Source: Bacteroidales bacterium (lineage in GTDB: Bacteria > Bacteroidota > Bacteroidia > Bacteroidales > Prolixibacteraceae). Taken from it: a stretch of DNA of 64,000 nt. The translations under genes and the position numbers were made by a program. The stretch spans positions 1-64,000 of the forward strand of contig JAAYAG010000122.1 in assembly GCA_012719495.1 (NCBI GenBank), written 5' to 3'. Below the pieces are notes generated by a model that did no database searches, had not been told where the DNA came from, and saw nothing but the letters and a program-made list of their open reading frames with translations. This document shows, in pieces, positions 56,026 through 64,000 of this stretch. The first letter of the stretch is position 1. Each line of letters starts with the position of its first letter.

Positions 56026-57360
56026 ATGATCGGAAAAATAGAAAAGAACCCTCAATTAGAGATGTTCAAAGTCCCACTCAAGCAATTCATTAACGAAGGC
56101 CATGAACTGGTACTACTTTCCCGGAAAATCGACTGGGAACAGCTTCAATCAGAGCTAAGCGTATACTATTGCGGGGATAATGGTAGGCCGTGCATACCTA
56201 TCCGCACCATTGCGGGCATCGTTCTTTTGAAGCGGATATTTGACGAAAGTGACGAGAGCATATTGGACAGATGGGTAGAAAACCCCTATTGGCAATATTT
56301 CTGTGGGGAAGTTTATTTCCAGTACGAGCCTCCTTTTGACCGGACTGAACTGATCAAGTTCCGCAAACGGATTGGCGAAGAAGGCTCGGAAAAACTGCTC
56401 AAAATGTCGGTTCAACTGTTCACCAAGAAAGAGTTCCAGGAAGATGAGGTTTTGATCGATACAACAGTGCAGGAGAAGAACATCACTTACCCTACGGATG
56501 TAAAACTACAAAAGAAAATTATCGAGAAGTGCAGGGAGATTGCGGTCAAAGAAGGGATCGAACTACGGCAGACTTACCGGAGGGAACTGAAACAGCTGAT
56601 GATAGACCAGCGTTTCCACAACCATCCCCGGCGGAGGAAGAAGGCATTGGCAGCTGCCCGCAGGATAAAAGTCATTGCCGGAAGGGTTATGCGCGACGTT
56701 GAAAGGAAAATGGACAACAACCAAAAAGAAAAGTACGCACCACAACTTGATATTTTCAACAAAGTATTGGCACAGGAAAGGAGCAGCAACGATAAGGTTT
56801 ACAGTTTGCACCAACCCCATGTGAAGTGCATCGCCAAAGGGAAAGAGGCGAAGAAGTATGAGTTTGGGAACAAAACATCGATCGTAAAGACGAAGAAATC
56901 GGGGATCATTGTTGGGGCAATGGCATTTATCGACAATGTTTACGATGGCGACACCCTGTTGCCACAATTGGAACAAACGGAAAGGATCACCGCTCACAAA
57001 CCCAAAGTAGGGATTGCCGACAGGGGCTACAAAGGGCGAAAGTCCGTAAACGGGGTACAGATCGTAATCCCTGCAAAATTGCCAGCTTATGCGACCAATT
57101 ATCAAAAGCAGAAAGCAAGGAAACGGTTTAGGGCAAGGGCGGGGATCGAACCGACGATCGGACATCTCAAACAAGACCACCGGATGGGCAGGAATTACCT
57201 TTTGGACGAGCAGGGCGATTTGGTCAATACCCTGCTGGCGGCGGCAGGGTTCAACTTAAGAAAAATGCTCCAGCGGTTGAAGGCTGGAGCACTTGATATT
57301 TTTGTCAGATTTATCTGGCGTATTTTTGCCATGGGTTGGAACCCCAAATATGCGTTTTAA
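56026..57360 (+). CDS. DDE transposase (IS5/IS1182-like)
   Basis: This transposase of about 444 residues has the N-terminal DUF772-like region (SVYYCGDNGRPCIPIRTIAGIVLLKRIF...YWQYFCGEVYFQ) and a DDE core. The likely catalytic residues are the Asp in LIDTTVQEKN, the Asp in GIADRGYKGR and the Glu in RAGIEPTIGHLKQDHRMGRNYL. All are present and the frame is intact, so it may be active. Translation may start at ATG 56026 or at TTG 56005 within the hairpin loop. Confidence 0.92.
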   Translation: MIGKIEKNPQLEMFKVPLKQFINEGHELVLLSRKIDWEQLQSELSVYYCGDNGRPCIPIRTIAGIVLLKRIFDESDESILDRWVENPYWQYFCGEVYFQYEPPFDRTELIKFRKRIGEEGSEKLLKMSVQLFTKKEFQEDEVLIDTTVQEKNITYPTDVKLQKKIIEKCREIAVKEGIELRQTYRRELKQLMIDQRFHNHPRRRKKALAAARRIKVIAGRVMRDVERKMDNNQKEKYAPQLDIFNKVLAQERSSNDKVYSLHQPHVKCIAKGKEAKKYEFGNKTSIVKTKKSGIIVGAMAFIDNVYDGDTLLPQLEQTERITAHKPKVGIADRGYKGRKSVNGVQIVIPAKLPAYATNYQKQKARKRFRARAGIEPTIGHLKQDHRMGRNYLLDEQGDLVNTLLAAAGFNLRKMLQRLKAGALDIFVRFIWRIFAMGWNPKYAF

Positions 57361-57622
57361 AAAAACATGGGTTTTTCACGTTCGACTATTTAGCTTTTTA
57401 CCATATTCTTGCTGAAGTTGTTCTAGCACAGGGGCAATCATTTTACAGGGGCCGCACCAATCGGCATAAAAGTCTATTAAACAAGGGGCATCGCCTTCAA
57501 ATTTCCAATCTTTATTTTCCTCAAAGTTGAAAACTTTATTTTTAAATGTGTCGATAGTTAAATGTTCTAACATAGTATTTGTTTTTTAGTTGTTTCTTAC
57601 TTGAGTTATATGTATTACACGA

Positions 57623-57630
57623 CAAAGATA
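57623..57630 (-). promoter_or_regulatory. Candidate -7 box of the thioredoxin gene
   Basis: The minus strand reads TATCTTTG, matching TAnnTTTG, 50 bp before the thioredoxin ATG at 57573. It is intact despite the IS insertion downstream. Confidence 0.4.
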
Positions 57631-57654
57631 GAGCGGCGTTTTTCATTTTTCTGT

Positions 57655-57662
57655 TACTTTTG
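57655..57662 (+). promoter_or_regulatory. Candidate -7 box of the CCA-adding enzyme gene
   Basis: TACTTTTG matches TAnnTTTG, 32 bp before the ATG at 57695. It lies back to back with the thioredoxin box at 57623-57630. No TTTG -33 element is visible. Confidence 0.4.
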
Positions 57663-57694
57663 TCACATAGCATTTTATTGTCAGGGAGCAAGCA

Positions 57695-59122
57695 ATGATG
57701 GATTTTTCAAAGCATATTGATTCTGTTGTTTTCAAGGCTGTTGCAAAACAAGTACAGGAGTTGGGGGTTGAGGCCTATGTAATTGGCGGTTTTGTGAGAG
57801 ACTTGGTTCTTGGCAGGCCATCTAAAGATGTCGATTTTGTTACCACTGGCGATGGTATTGAGTTGGCAAGCAAAGTTGCCCATTCTCTTAATCCACGCAT
57901 AAAAGTGAATTATTTCAAAAATTTTGGAACGGCACAGTTCAATTACCAGGGGCTTGATTTTGAATTTGTTGGTGCAAGGAAAGAATCGTATTCCCGAGAC
58001 TCGCGAAAGCCAGTTGTTGAAAGAGGAACACTGGAAGACGATTTAAACCGTCGCGATTTTACAATTAATGCAATGGCGATTAGTTTAAACGGCAATTCTT
58101 TTGGACAACTCATCGATCCGTTTAATGGATTACATCATATCGATATAAAATTGATTAAAACGCCTCTCGATCCGGAGATAACTTTCGACGACGACCCCTT
58201 GAGAATGATGCGTGCCATTCGGTTTTCAGCCCAGTTGAGCTTCTCTATCGAAGAGGAAACGTTTAATGCAATTGCAAAATATAACGAACGAATCTCTATC
58301 GTTTCAAAAGAAAGGATCGTAGACGAGTTGAATAAAATAATGCTGTCGGCAAAGCCCTCGGTAGGTTTTAAACTCATGGATAAAGCAGGGCTCCTGCCTC
58401 ATATATTGCCTGAAATGTCCCGGATGAAAGGTGTTGAGGTAAAAAACGGGATAGGCCATAAAGACAATTTTCATCATACACTGGAAGTACTCGACCAATT
58501 GTCAAAAAAATCAGACGACTTATGGCTGAGATGGTCAGCTCTTTTACATGACATAGCCAAGCCTCTTACCAAGAAGTTTGTTGAAGGGCAGGGGTGGACT
58601 TTCTATGGACATAACTACTTGGGAGCTAAAATTATTCCTGGCATTTTCAAGCGACTTAAACTTCCTCTCAACGAAAAAATGAAGTTTGTTCAGAAGATGG
58701 TGGGCTTACACATGAGGCCAATTGTACTTAGCGAAGAAGAAGTTACCGATTCGGCCGTAAGGCGGTTACTTTTCGAGGCAGGAGATGATATTGACTTACT
58801 TATGACTCTTTGTGAGGCCGATATCACTTCGAAAAATGAAGAAAAAGTAAATACTTTCCTGAATAATTTTCAACTGGTACGCAGTAAACTGAAAGATATT
58901 GAAGAGCGAGATGCTATTCGTAATTTTCAGCCACCGGTATCGGGAGAGACTATTATGAGTACATTTGGAATTGGTCCGGGCCGGGAAGTTGGAATTATCA
59001 AAAACACCATAAAGGAAGCAATTTTGGATGGTGAGATACACAATAACTTTGAAGAAGCATTTCAGCTGATGCTGAAGCAAGGAAAAGAATTGGGCTTGCT
59101 TCCAAAGAATCAGAAAGGGTAA
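57695..59122 (+). CDS. cca: CCA tRNA nucleotidyltransferase with HD domain
   Basis: This 475-residue class II nucleotidyltransferase adds or repairs the 3' CCA of tRNAs. The active-site motif is [22 protein letters not shown], with the catalytic [15 protein letters not shown] and [16 protein letters not shown] are the nucleotide-selecting regions. A C-terminal HD domain ([16 protein letters not shown]) suggests an added phosphohydrolase activity. Both tRNA genes in this window lack an encoded CCA, so the enzyme is needed for maturation. Confidence 0.95.
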   Translation: MMDFSKHIDSVVFKAVAKQVQELGVEAYVIGGFVRDLVLGRPSKDVDFVTTGDGIELASKVAHSLNPRIKVNYFKNFGTAQFNYQGLDFEFVGARKESYSRDSRKPVVERGTLEDDLNRRDFTINAMAISLNGNSFGQLIDPFNGLHHIDIKLIKTPLDPEITFDDDPLRMMRAIRFSAQLSFSIEEETFNAIAKYNERISIVSKERIVDELNKIMLSAKPSVGFKLMDKAGLLPHILPEMSRMKGVEVKNGIGHKDNFHHTLEVLDQLSKKSDDLWLRWSALLHDIAKPLTKKFVEGQGWTFYGHNYLGAKIIPGIFKRLKLPLNEKMKFVQKMVGLHMRPIVLSEEEVTDSAVRRLLFEAGDDIDLLMTLCEADITSKNEEKVNTFLNNFQLVRSKLKDIEERDAIRNFQPPVSGETIMSTFGIGPGREVGIIKNTIKEAILDGEIHNNFEEAFQLMLKQGKELGLLPKNQKG

Positions 59123-59363
59123 AGGTATAAAATTGTGCAACCTCAAAAAGTTGTACTCAATAATCTGAGTTAATTCCGAGTAAAAACACTGACCGAACGG
59201 GGTTAAAAGTATCATTATTAATTGTATTATCCTTATTTGCAGGATTTTGATTTGCGGACTGTTAAAATAATATCTTCGCAACTTTTAACCATCTCGAATA
59301 CTTTTTTTTTAATATTTTTGGAGTTTGTTAAAAAGTGTTATCATTTTAAAATGACAAGACGCA

Positions 59364-61688
59364 ATGGCTAAAAGGAAATTTTTATGGAGCATTCTGGTGC
59401 TTCTGATCATATTTTTTTCATGCAAAGACGACCAAGATAAATATGCCCGTCCTGAATGGTTAGCAGGGAAAGTATATTCTCAAATTGAGGATGTTGATGA
59501 ACTTTCAGAATTTGCTAAATGCATAAAGATCGTTGGCTACGATTCTGTAATTAACGTTTCGGGGAGTTATACCGTATTTGCACCAACCAATGATGCAATA
59601 AAACAGTACTTGCAAAAGAATAATTATAGTTCGGTTGACGATATTCCTAGGGCAAAGCTATTAGAGATAGTTAAATATCATATTGTACAAAACCCATGGA
59701 GCCGGGATCAGTTACGTTCACTTGACGTTAACGGTTGGATTGACCCGGAAGATGAGGAAAATGATGAACCACGAGGGTTTAAGAGGCAAACCTTGTTGCT
59801 GCGCGATAACTTCAAATGCGGAGTCAAAGTATTGGATCAAGAAAAGAAGATGCTTATGATTATTGACTCTTCAACGACAACTTGGAACCGTAGGGTCATT
59901 ACCGATTCGCGAAAGTTCGCTCCGATTTTTTATGCTGAATATTTCGGAATTTATAATTTGCAGCTTTCTGATTATGCATTCTACTTTGACCGGCAATTTG
60001 AAAATGCCGACGATATGTATTATGTTGATGCTAAACTTCTGGGGCAGGAGATTTTTGCTGAAAACGGCTTTATACATAGAATTGATAGGGTTGTTGAACC
60101 ATTGCTCAATGCAAATGAAATTTTAACTTCTACTACGGATGATTACGATTACTCAAAATTTTTAAATTTAGTAAACCAATTCCCATCTTTGAATTGGAAC
60201 TCTGACAAAACATATGATCAGGAAGGTGCCGATCTGGGCTTGGCGGTTGATTCACTTTTCGATTTAACGTATCCAGAACTTACATTCAATATAAATAGTG
60301 AAAAGACTAAAGCTATTTCGGGTGGAGCGGGTCTACCCAGTGATGTAACCATCCGGTTTCACCACGGATTGATTGCACCAACCAATGAGGCTTTCGATAA
60401 GTTCGTCAATCAATATATTGTAGGTTTTAATCAATGGGGATCTCTCGAAAAGGTACCGTATAAAATCCAGAAAATTATTGCTAACACTTATTTTTCAGGG
60501 AACCCGATTTATGAAAGCGATATTGCCAATGGGTTTTATAACGGAGAAGGAGATATCCTGCGCCTCGACCGTTCAACGGTTGTTCAAAAGCAATTTGGAA
60601 GTAACTGTACATTTATAGGAGTGAATGAACCTATTGTTCCCCGTGCGTTTAAAAGTGTTACAGGTCCCGTGTATCGTCAAACCGGCTATTCAACAGTAAT
60701 GAACGCTATTGAATTTTCGGGCTTGCTTTCGGCTTTGAAACGAGAAGGGAAAAACTATGGACTATTTGTTGTACCAGACAGCCGATTGAAATTTGACTCA
60801 ACATTGCTGTTCTATCCAAAGATGAGAGCCAATGACTATGAGGAATTTAGAGCCTATCAAAGAGCTAAGCAAGGGAATAGGGCGTTTTTCCTTTCGGCAA
60901 ACGATATCAGGTTGTTGCTTTTGAACCAAGTTACTGTTGATTTGCCAACAGGAAGTGCCAATAAAGAGTTTTTACAAACGCTAGCTGGGAACTATATAGT
61001 TTGGGACAACAGAACAGGCTTGGTTAGGGGAACAACAAGTTCGACCGATGGTCATAACGGTAGTGGTGACAGGGTTGATATTTCTCCATTTAAAATAAGT
61101 GAAGATACCGATAATGGGAACACCTATAATGTTGACGCCTGGTTCAGCTTTTCTACTGTGACATTATACAATACCATTGCAAGCGAATTTAAAGAATTTC
61201 ACAGCTTACTTGTGAAAGCAGGCTTAGCTGATGAAAGCCGATATGTTTACAAGTTTATTTCTTCAAGTCAGTTATACACAGTTTTTGCTCCTACACCAGA
61301 AGCACTGCAAGCTGCAAATGCCAGTGCCCTAGAAGGTGAAGAATTGGTTAGGTTCTTAAAAATGCATTTTGTAGTTGGCGATTTGATTTTTACCGATGGG
61401 AAAAAACCTGCTGGTTATTATGAAACCACATATTCAGTTGCAGCCACATCAAATTCTCCTGCACATAACTTAGCGATTTATATTACCCCAGGCACCGACA
61501 AGATTAGCATAGCCGGATCAAATGGCGGTAATTATCTTACGGTTAATGAATCAGAAAAAACAAACATTGTATCGTCGCGAAACCTGAATGCATCGAATGC
61601 AACTACGAATTATAAAAATATTGCCACAACAGGCGTAATACATTCTATTGATAAAGCGTTGATTTTTAATCAAATTGATGTGAAATAG
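59364..61688 (+). CDS. Fasciclin-repeat (FAS1) surface lipoprotein
   Basis: This 774-residue lipoprotein has the lipobox IIFFSC (C20) followed by DDQDK, the acidic surface-export-like stretch seen in Bacteroidota lipoproteins. About four FAS1 modules can be traced. The first has GSYTVFAPTNDAIKQYL, the second IAPTNEAFDKFV, the third MNAIEFSGLLSALKREGKNYGLFVVPDS, and the fourth LYTVFAPTPEALQAAN...THSIDKAL-like ending. FAS1 domains mediate adhesion or ligand contact. The SusC-like gene begins 173 nt downstream, suggesting an outer-membrane complex. Confidence 0.88.
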   Translation: MAKRKFLWSILVLLIIFFSCKDDQDKYARPEWLAGKVYSQIEDVDELSEFAKCIKIVGYDSVINVSGSYTVFAPTNDAIKQYLQKNNYSSVDDIPRAKLLEIVKYHIVQNPWSRDQLRSLDVNGWIDPEDEENDEPRGFKRQTLLLRDNFKCGVKVLDQEKKMLMIIDSSTTTWNRRVITDSRKFAPIFYAEYFGIYNLQLSDYAFYFDRQFENADDMYYVDAKLLGQEIFAENGFIHRIDRVVEPLLNANEILTSTTDDYDYSKFLNLVNQFPSLNWNSDKTYDQEGADLGLAVDSLFDLTYPELTFNINSEKTKAISGGAGLPSDVTIRFHHGLIAPTNEAFDKFVNQYIVGFNQWGSLEKVPYKIQKIIANTYFSGNPIYESDIANGFYNGEGDILRLDRSTVVQKQFGSNCTFIGVNEPIVPRAFKSVTGPVYRQTGYSTVMNAIEFSGLLSALKREGKNYGLFVVPDSRLKFDSTLLFYPKMRANDYEEFRAYQRAKQGNRAFFLSANDIRLLLLNQVTVDLPTGSANKEFLQTLAGNYIVWDNRTGLVRGTTSSTDGHNGSGDRVDISPFKISEDTDNGNTYNVDAWFSFSTVTLYNTIASEFKEFHSLLVKAGLADESRYVYKFISSSQLYTVFAPTPEALQAANASALEGEELVRFLKMHFVVGDLIFTDGKKPAGYYETTYSVAATSNSPAHNLAIYITPGTDKISIAGSNGGNYLTVNESEKTNIVSSRNLNASNATTNYKNIATTGVIHSIDKALIFNQIDVK

Positions 61689-61861
61689 TTTGTTGCGATT
61701 AGTTAAAAGAAATGGAAATTAGGCGTTTAAATATAATGAGGCGAACAATTATACAAAACACTGGCATAGGTAAACCAAGAAACGGTTTGTTATCAAAATG
61801 TGCCATGCAATCTTGCTCTATGTCAGCATCTTCTGGCAATAACGCGATTAATCTTTTTTGT

Positions 61862-64000
61862 ATGAAACGATTATTGAAAATCACTTTTTGTGCCGTTTTT
61901 ATCCTATTGCTGAGTTCGGTTGATGCATGGTCTCAAACGGCTCAAATTGTTCGGGGAAGGTTGTCTGATAAAAAAACAGGAGAGCCGGTAATTGGGGCAA
62001 CTGTTGCCGAGGTTGATGGCGATAACCGTATTATTGGAGGAACAGCTTCCGATATTAACGGGGACTTTATCTACAAAGTGAAGAATACAGGGAATAAGTT
62101 GCAAATTAGCGTAATTGGCTACCGTTCGAAAGAGGTAGCGCCTTCTTTTTCAGGAGCCATGTCTATCGCTATGGAATCGTCTGATATCGAAATTGATGCA
62201 GTTACAATAACCGGTCAGCGTCAGGCTTCTTCTGGATTAACCAATGTTGAAGAACGAGATAAGGCTTCTTCTTCGGTAAAACTTGAGCTCATTGAGATGC
62301 AGGAAGCTGGGGTAACTTCAGCCGCCGATGCCCTTCAAGGAAAAATTTCCGGGCTCGATATTATCAGTTCATCTGGTGACCCTGGTTCTGGTTCTCAAAT
62401 TGTAATTCGCGGGTTAAGTTCAATTGGGAACAACAAGCCGCTTATTGTTATCGACGGGGTGCCTCAAGACCGTGTTTCATCTGATGTTGACCTTAGTTCG
62501 GCCGACGATGAAGATATCAGTAATATGCTGAATATTGCCTTGCAAGATATAAAATCAATCGAGGTACTTAAAGATGCCGGGGCTACTGCAATTTATGGAT
62601 CAAAAGGAGCCGACGGGGTGTTGCTCATCGAAACCCGAAAGGGGAAAATGGGCGATGTCAGGTTTGAATATCAATATAAGCATTCGCTTAATGTACAACC
62701 TCCTGCTATTCCTATGCTGAATGGTGACGAATATATTATGCTCCAGCTTGAACAATTGCACAATGCCCGGGGTGTTTTCGATTTGCCCCGCGAAATTGCA
62801 TACGACCGAGATTTTGACGACTTCTATAATTATTCAGCAAATACCGATTGGCTGGGCGAGATTACCCAGAATGCAACCACCATGGATCATTATTTTGCCC
62901 TTTCCGGTGGTGGTGACAAAACTCGTTACTCAGCATCATTTAGTTATCTAGATGAAGAAGGAACTACTATCAACAATAGGTTTAATCGTTTTTCGACCCG
63001 TATAAACCTTGATTATATCCTCTCGAAAAAATTGATGTACACTGTTTTATTCAGTTACACCAACAGTGGAACTGACAAAAATTTCATTTTTAACGAAGGG
63101 CAAGGCGACAATGAAAAGAACATTCGTAAAATGGCCTATACAAAAGCGCCTAACATGAGTGTGATGGAACATGACAGGGATGGAAACTTAACAGGGGAGT
63201 ATTTTAACCCAATTAACAGTTATCAGGGAAATGGAAGCGATTACTTCAATCCTGTTGCCGTGGGGCGACTTAGCAAAAACAATAAACGTGAGCATAGCCT
63301 CGAGACTACTTTCAAACTGAGGTACATGCTCAATGAATCTTTTATTTTCCGTCAGACAGTTTCGTTCCAGTATTCAGGTTCAAAGACAAATAAATTTCTA
63401 CCATACAATGCAATGGGTATCGATTGGATAAACTGGCAGGTGAACAAGACAGAAGAATCAAACAATATTTGGTCGGCCATTCGTACCGAATCGCAATTTG
63501 CATTTAATGCACCTTTTGAAGATACCAAAATACATGACCTTTCGGGAGCCATTAGCTGGTCAACAAACCAGTCGGGATCAGAATGGATGAACTTCCAAAG
63601 TAACCGTACCGCTTCGATCGACTTGCAAGATCCCGCCTCTGATGCCCAGATCAACTGGATTGGTTCCGGCTCAGGCGAATCACGTGAAATGGGTCTATCG
63701 TTCAACCTAAATTATAAATTCCTCGACCGGTACATGGCTCAATTCAATGCCCGTGCCGACGCGAACTCTTCTTTCGGGAAAAACAACAGGTGGGGGCTTT
63801 TCGAGGGGATTTCTTTGGGGTGGCGCTTTTCCGACGAACCTTTTCTTGACGGTGCTGATTGGTTAGGTGAGAGTAAAGTGCGTGTAAGTTGGGGGACATC
63901 GGGTAGGCCACCAAGTGACCCTTATGCCCGCTTTGGCTTGTTTACCAGCTCTGGCGATTATGTTCGCAACTCGGCTATTATTCCTAACAGCATTCAGCTC
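61862..64000 (+). CDS. SusC/RagA-type TonB-dependent receptor (N-terminal 713 codons, runs off the window)
   Basis: The frame from ATG 61862 is open to the window edge. It starts with a signal peptide (MKRLLKITFCAVFILLLSSV, ending AWSQ), then a carboxypeptidase-regulatory-like domain (GRLSDKKTGEPVIGATVAEV). The SusC plug follows with IVIRGLSSIGNNKPLIVIDGVP and IEVLKDAGATAIYGSKGADGV. Barrel strands come after. SusC proteins import oligomers with a SusD lipoprotein; that gene would be to the right. The frame is also open upstream to ATGs at 61736 and 61712, but those residues do not look like a signal peptide. Confidence 0.93.
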   Translation, partial: MKRLLKITFCAVFILLLSSVDAWSQTAQIVRGRLSDKKTGEPVIGATVAEVDGDNRIIGGTASDINGDFIYKVKNTGNKLQISVIGYRSKEVAPSFSGAMSIAMESSDIEIDAVTITGQRQASSGLTNVEERDKASSSVKLELIEMQEAGVTSAADALQGKISGLDIISSSGDPGSGSQIVIRGLSSIGNNKPLIVIDGVPQDRVSSDVDLSSADDEDISNMLNIALQDIKSIEVLKDAGATAIYGSKGADGVLLIETRKGKMGDVRFEYQYKHSLNVQPPAIPMLNGDEYIMLQLEQLHNARGVFDLPREIAYDRDFDDFYNYSANTDWLGEITQNATTMDHYFALSGGGDKTRYSASFSYLDEEGTTINNRFNRFSTRINLDYILSKKLMYTVLFSYTNSGTDKNFIFNEGQGDNEKNIRKMAYTKAPNMSVMEHDRDGNLTGEYFNPINSYQGNGSDYFNPVAVGRLSKNNKREHSLETTFKLRYMLNESFIFRQTVSFQYSGSKTNKFLPYNAMGIDWINWQVNKTEESNNIWSAIRTESQFAFNAPFEDTKIHDLSGAISWSTNQSGSEWMNFQSNRTASIDLQDPASDAQINWIGSGSGESREMGLSFNLNYKFLDRYMAQFNARADANSSFGKNNRWGLFEGISLGWRFSDEPFLDGADWLGESKVRVSWGTSGRPPSDPYARFGLFTSSGDYVRNSAIIPNSIQL

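Larger units (their letters stand above)
55895..57387 (+). mobile_element. IS5/IS1182-like insertion sequence, intact (1493 bp)
   Basis: The ends are 16-bp imperfect inverted repeats: AGTTGAACGTGAATAA on the left (55895-55910), and AGTCGAACGTGAAAAA on the right when read inward (57372-57387). They differ at 2 of 16 positions. The element is flanked by ATTT at 55891-55894 and 57388-57391, a 4-bp target duplication. Because the base pair AG follows ATTT on both sides, a 6-bp ATTTAG duplication with shorter ends cannot be excluded. It carries one transposase gene and sits inside a thioredoxin gene. Confidence 0.93.
55714..57573 (-). pseudogene. Thioredoxin gene split by an insertion sequence
   Basis: The N-terminal half (57388-57573) encodes 62 residues, including the active site [15 protein letters not shown]. 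The C-terminal half (55714-55890) encodes IYKVNTEEERELAAMFGIQSIPSLLF and the rest, with the cis-Pro region SIPS. Removing the IS and one 4-bp target copy joins ...YGKKLN to IYKVNTEE... in frame and gives a normal 120-residue thioredoxin. The N-terminal fragment now reads only three more codons (SRT) into the IS. A candidate promoter and a terminator are still intact, so the insertion looks recent. Confidence 0.95.

Noticed and set aside
55714-56055. 113-codon ORF as a separate small thioredoxin-like gene
   Set aside because: Its first 55 codons are IS sequence; only the last 58 codons belong to the interrupted thioredoxin.
56563-57180. 205-codon ORF on the minus strand
   Set aside because: It is antisense to the transposase DDE region, which has all expected motifs on the plus strand.
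61699-61884. 61-codon ORF on the minus strand between the fasciclin and SusC genes
   Set aside because: No family resemblance, and it overlaps the SusC signal-peptide codons.

Overview
This window looks like chromosomal DNA of a member of the Bacteroidota, most likely the Bacteroidales/Marinilabiliales side. The evidence is type IX secretion genes (gldJ, porU, porV), a SusC-type receptor, lipoproteins with Bacteroidota-like lipoboxes, several DUF families typical of the phylum, near-absence of Shine-Dalgarno sequences, and -7 boxes of the form TAnnTTTG. Two of these boxes also have a TTTG -33 element at 19 or 21 bp. Almost everything is core genome. There is no prophage, CRISPR array or resistance island. 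The only mobile element is one intact insertion sequence.

Layout. 1-3891: tRNA-Phe, then a dnaG / flavin-binding oxidase-like / SDR run. 4025-5967: groES-groEL (minus). 6332-7530: a compact minus-strand module not recognised as a named system, made of a 46-codon ORF, a multipass membrane protein and a 61-residue excisionase/BldC-like DNA-binding protein. The genes overlap by 4 and 1 bases and are preceded by four tandem 10-bp repeats. 7620-10448: operon of a sigma-54-type activator, lptE, a TPR-like protein and secG. 10896-13675: kdsB and glgB. 13754-16125: four-gene ExbB/ExbD operon, preceded by tRNA-Ser. 16434-18314: asparaginase and TatD. 18528-26925: GSCFA protein plus a glycogen cluster (debranching enzyme, GT4 synthase, GH57, phosphorylase). 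27061-31252: nucleoside hydrolase, a receiver domain with a C-terminal membrane anchor, and a PspC/DUF4252/DUF4834 run. 31291-32720: metK behind a SAM-II-like aptamer. 32784-37560: acyl-CoA synthetase and alaS. 37715-40951: M23 peptidase, MerR regulator, Nif3-like protein and zinc-ribbon coiled-coil protein. 40998-43714: a TonB-dependent receptor behind a TPP riboswitch and a consensus promoter. 43738-49023: ECF sigma factor with a membrane partner, pseudouridine synthase, EEP phosphatase, ispF, porV. 49145-55645: porU, divergent gldJ, murF. 55714-57573: a thioredoxin gene split by an IS. 57695-59122: CCA-adding enzyme. 59364-64000: fasciclin lipoprotein and the start of a SusC-like receptor that runs off the right edge.

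How the genes work together. GlgB, the debranching enzyme, the GT4 synthase, GH57 and GlgP cover glycogen synthesis and breakdown. LptE and KdsB serve lipopolysaccharide, MurF and the M23 peptidase serve peptidoglycan, and PorU/PorV/GldJ serve type IX secretion. ExbB/ExbD could energise the TonB-dependent receptors at 40998 and 61862.

The observations most worth following are the phased-repeat/sORF/membrane/HTH module at 6332-7530, the SAM-II-like aptamer of metK with an in-frame ATG inside it, the TPP-controlled outer-membrane receptor, the membrane-anchored receiver, and the thioredoxin gene whose frame is restored exactly when the IS and one target duplication are removed.
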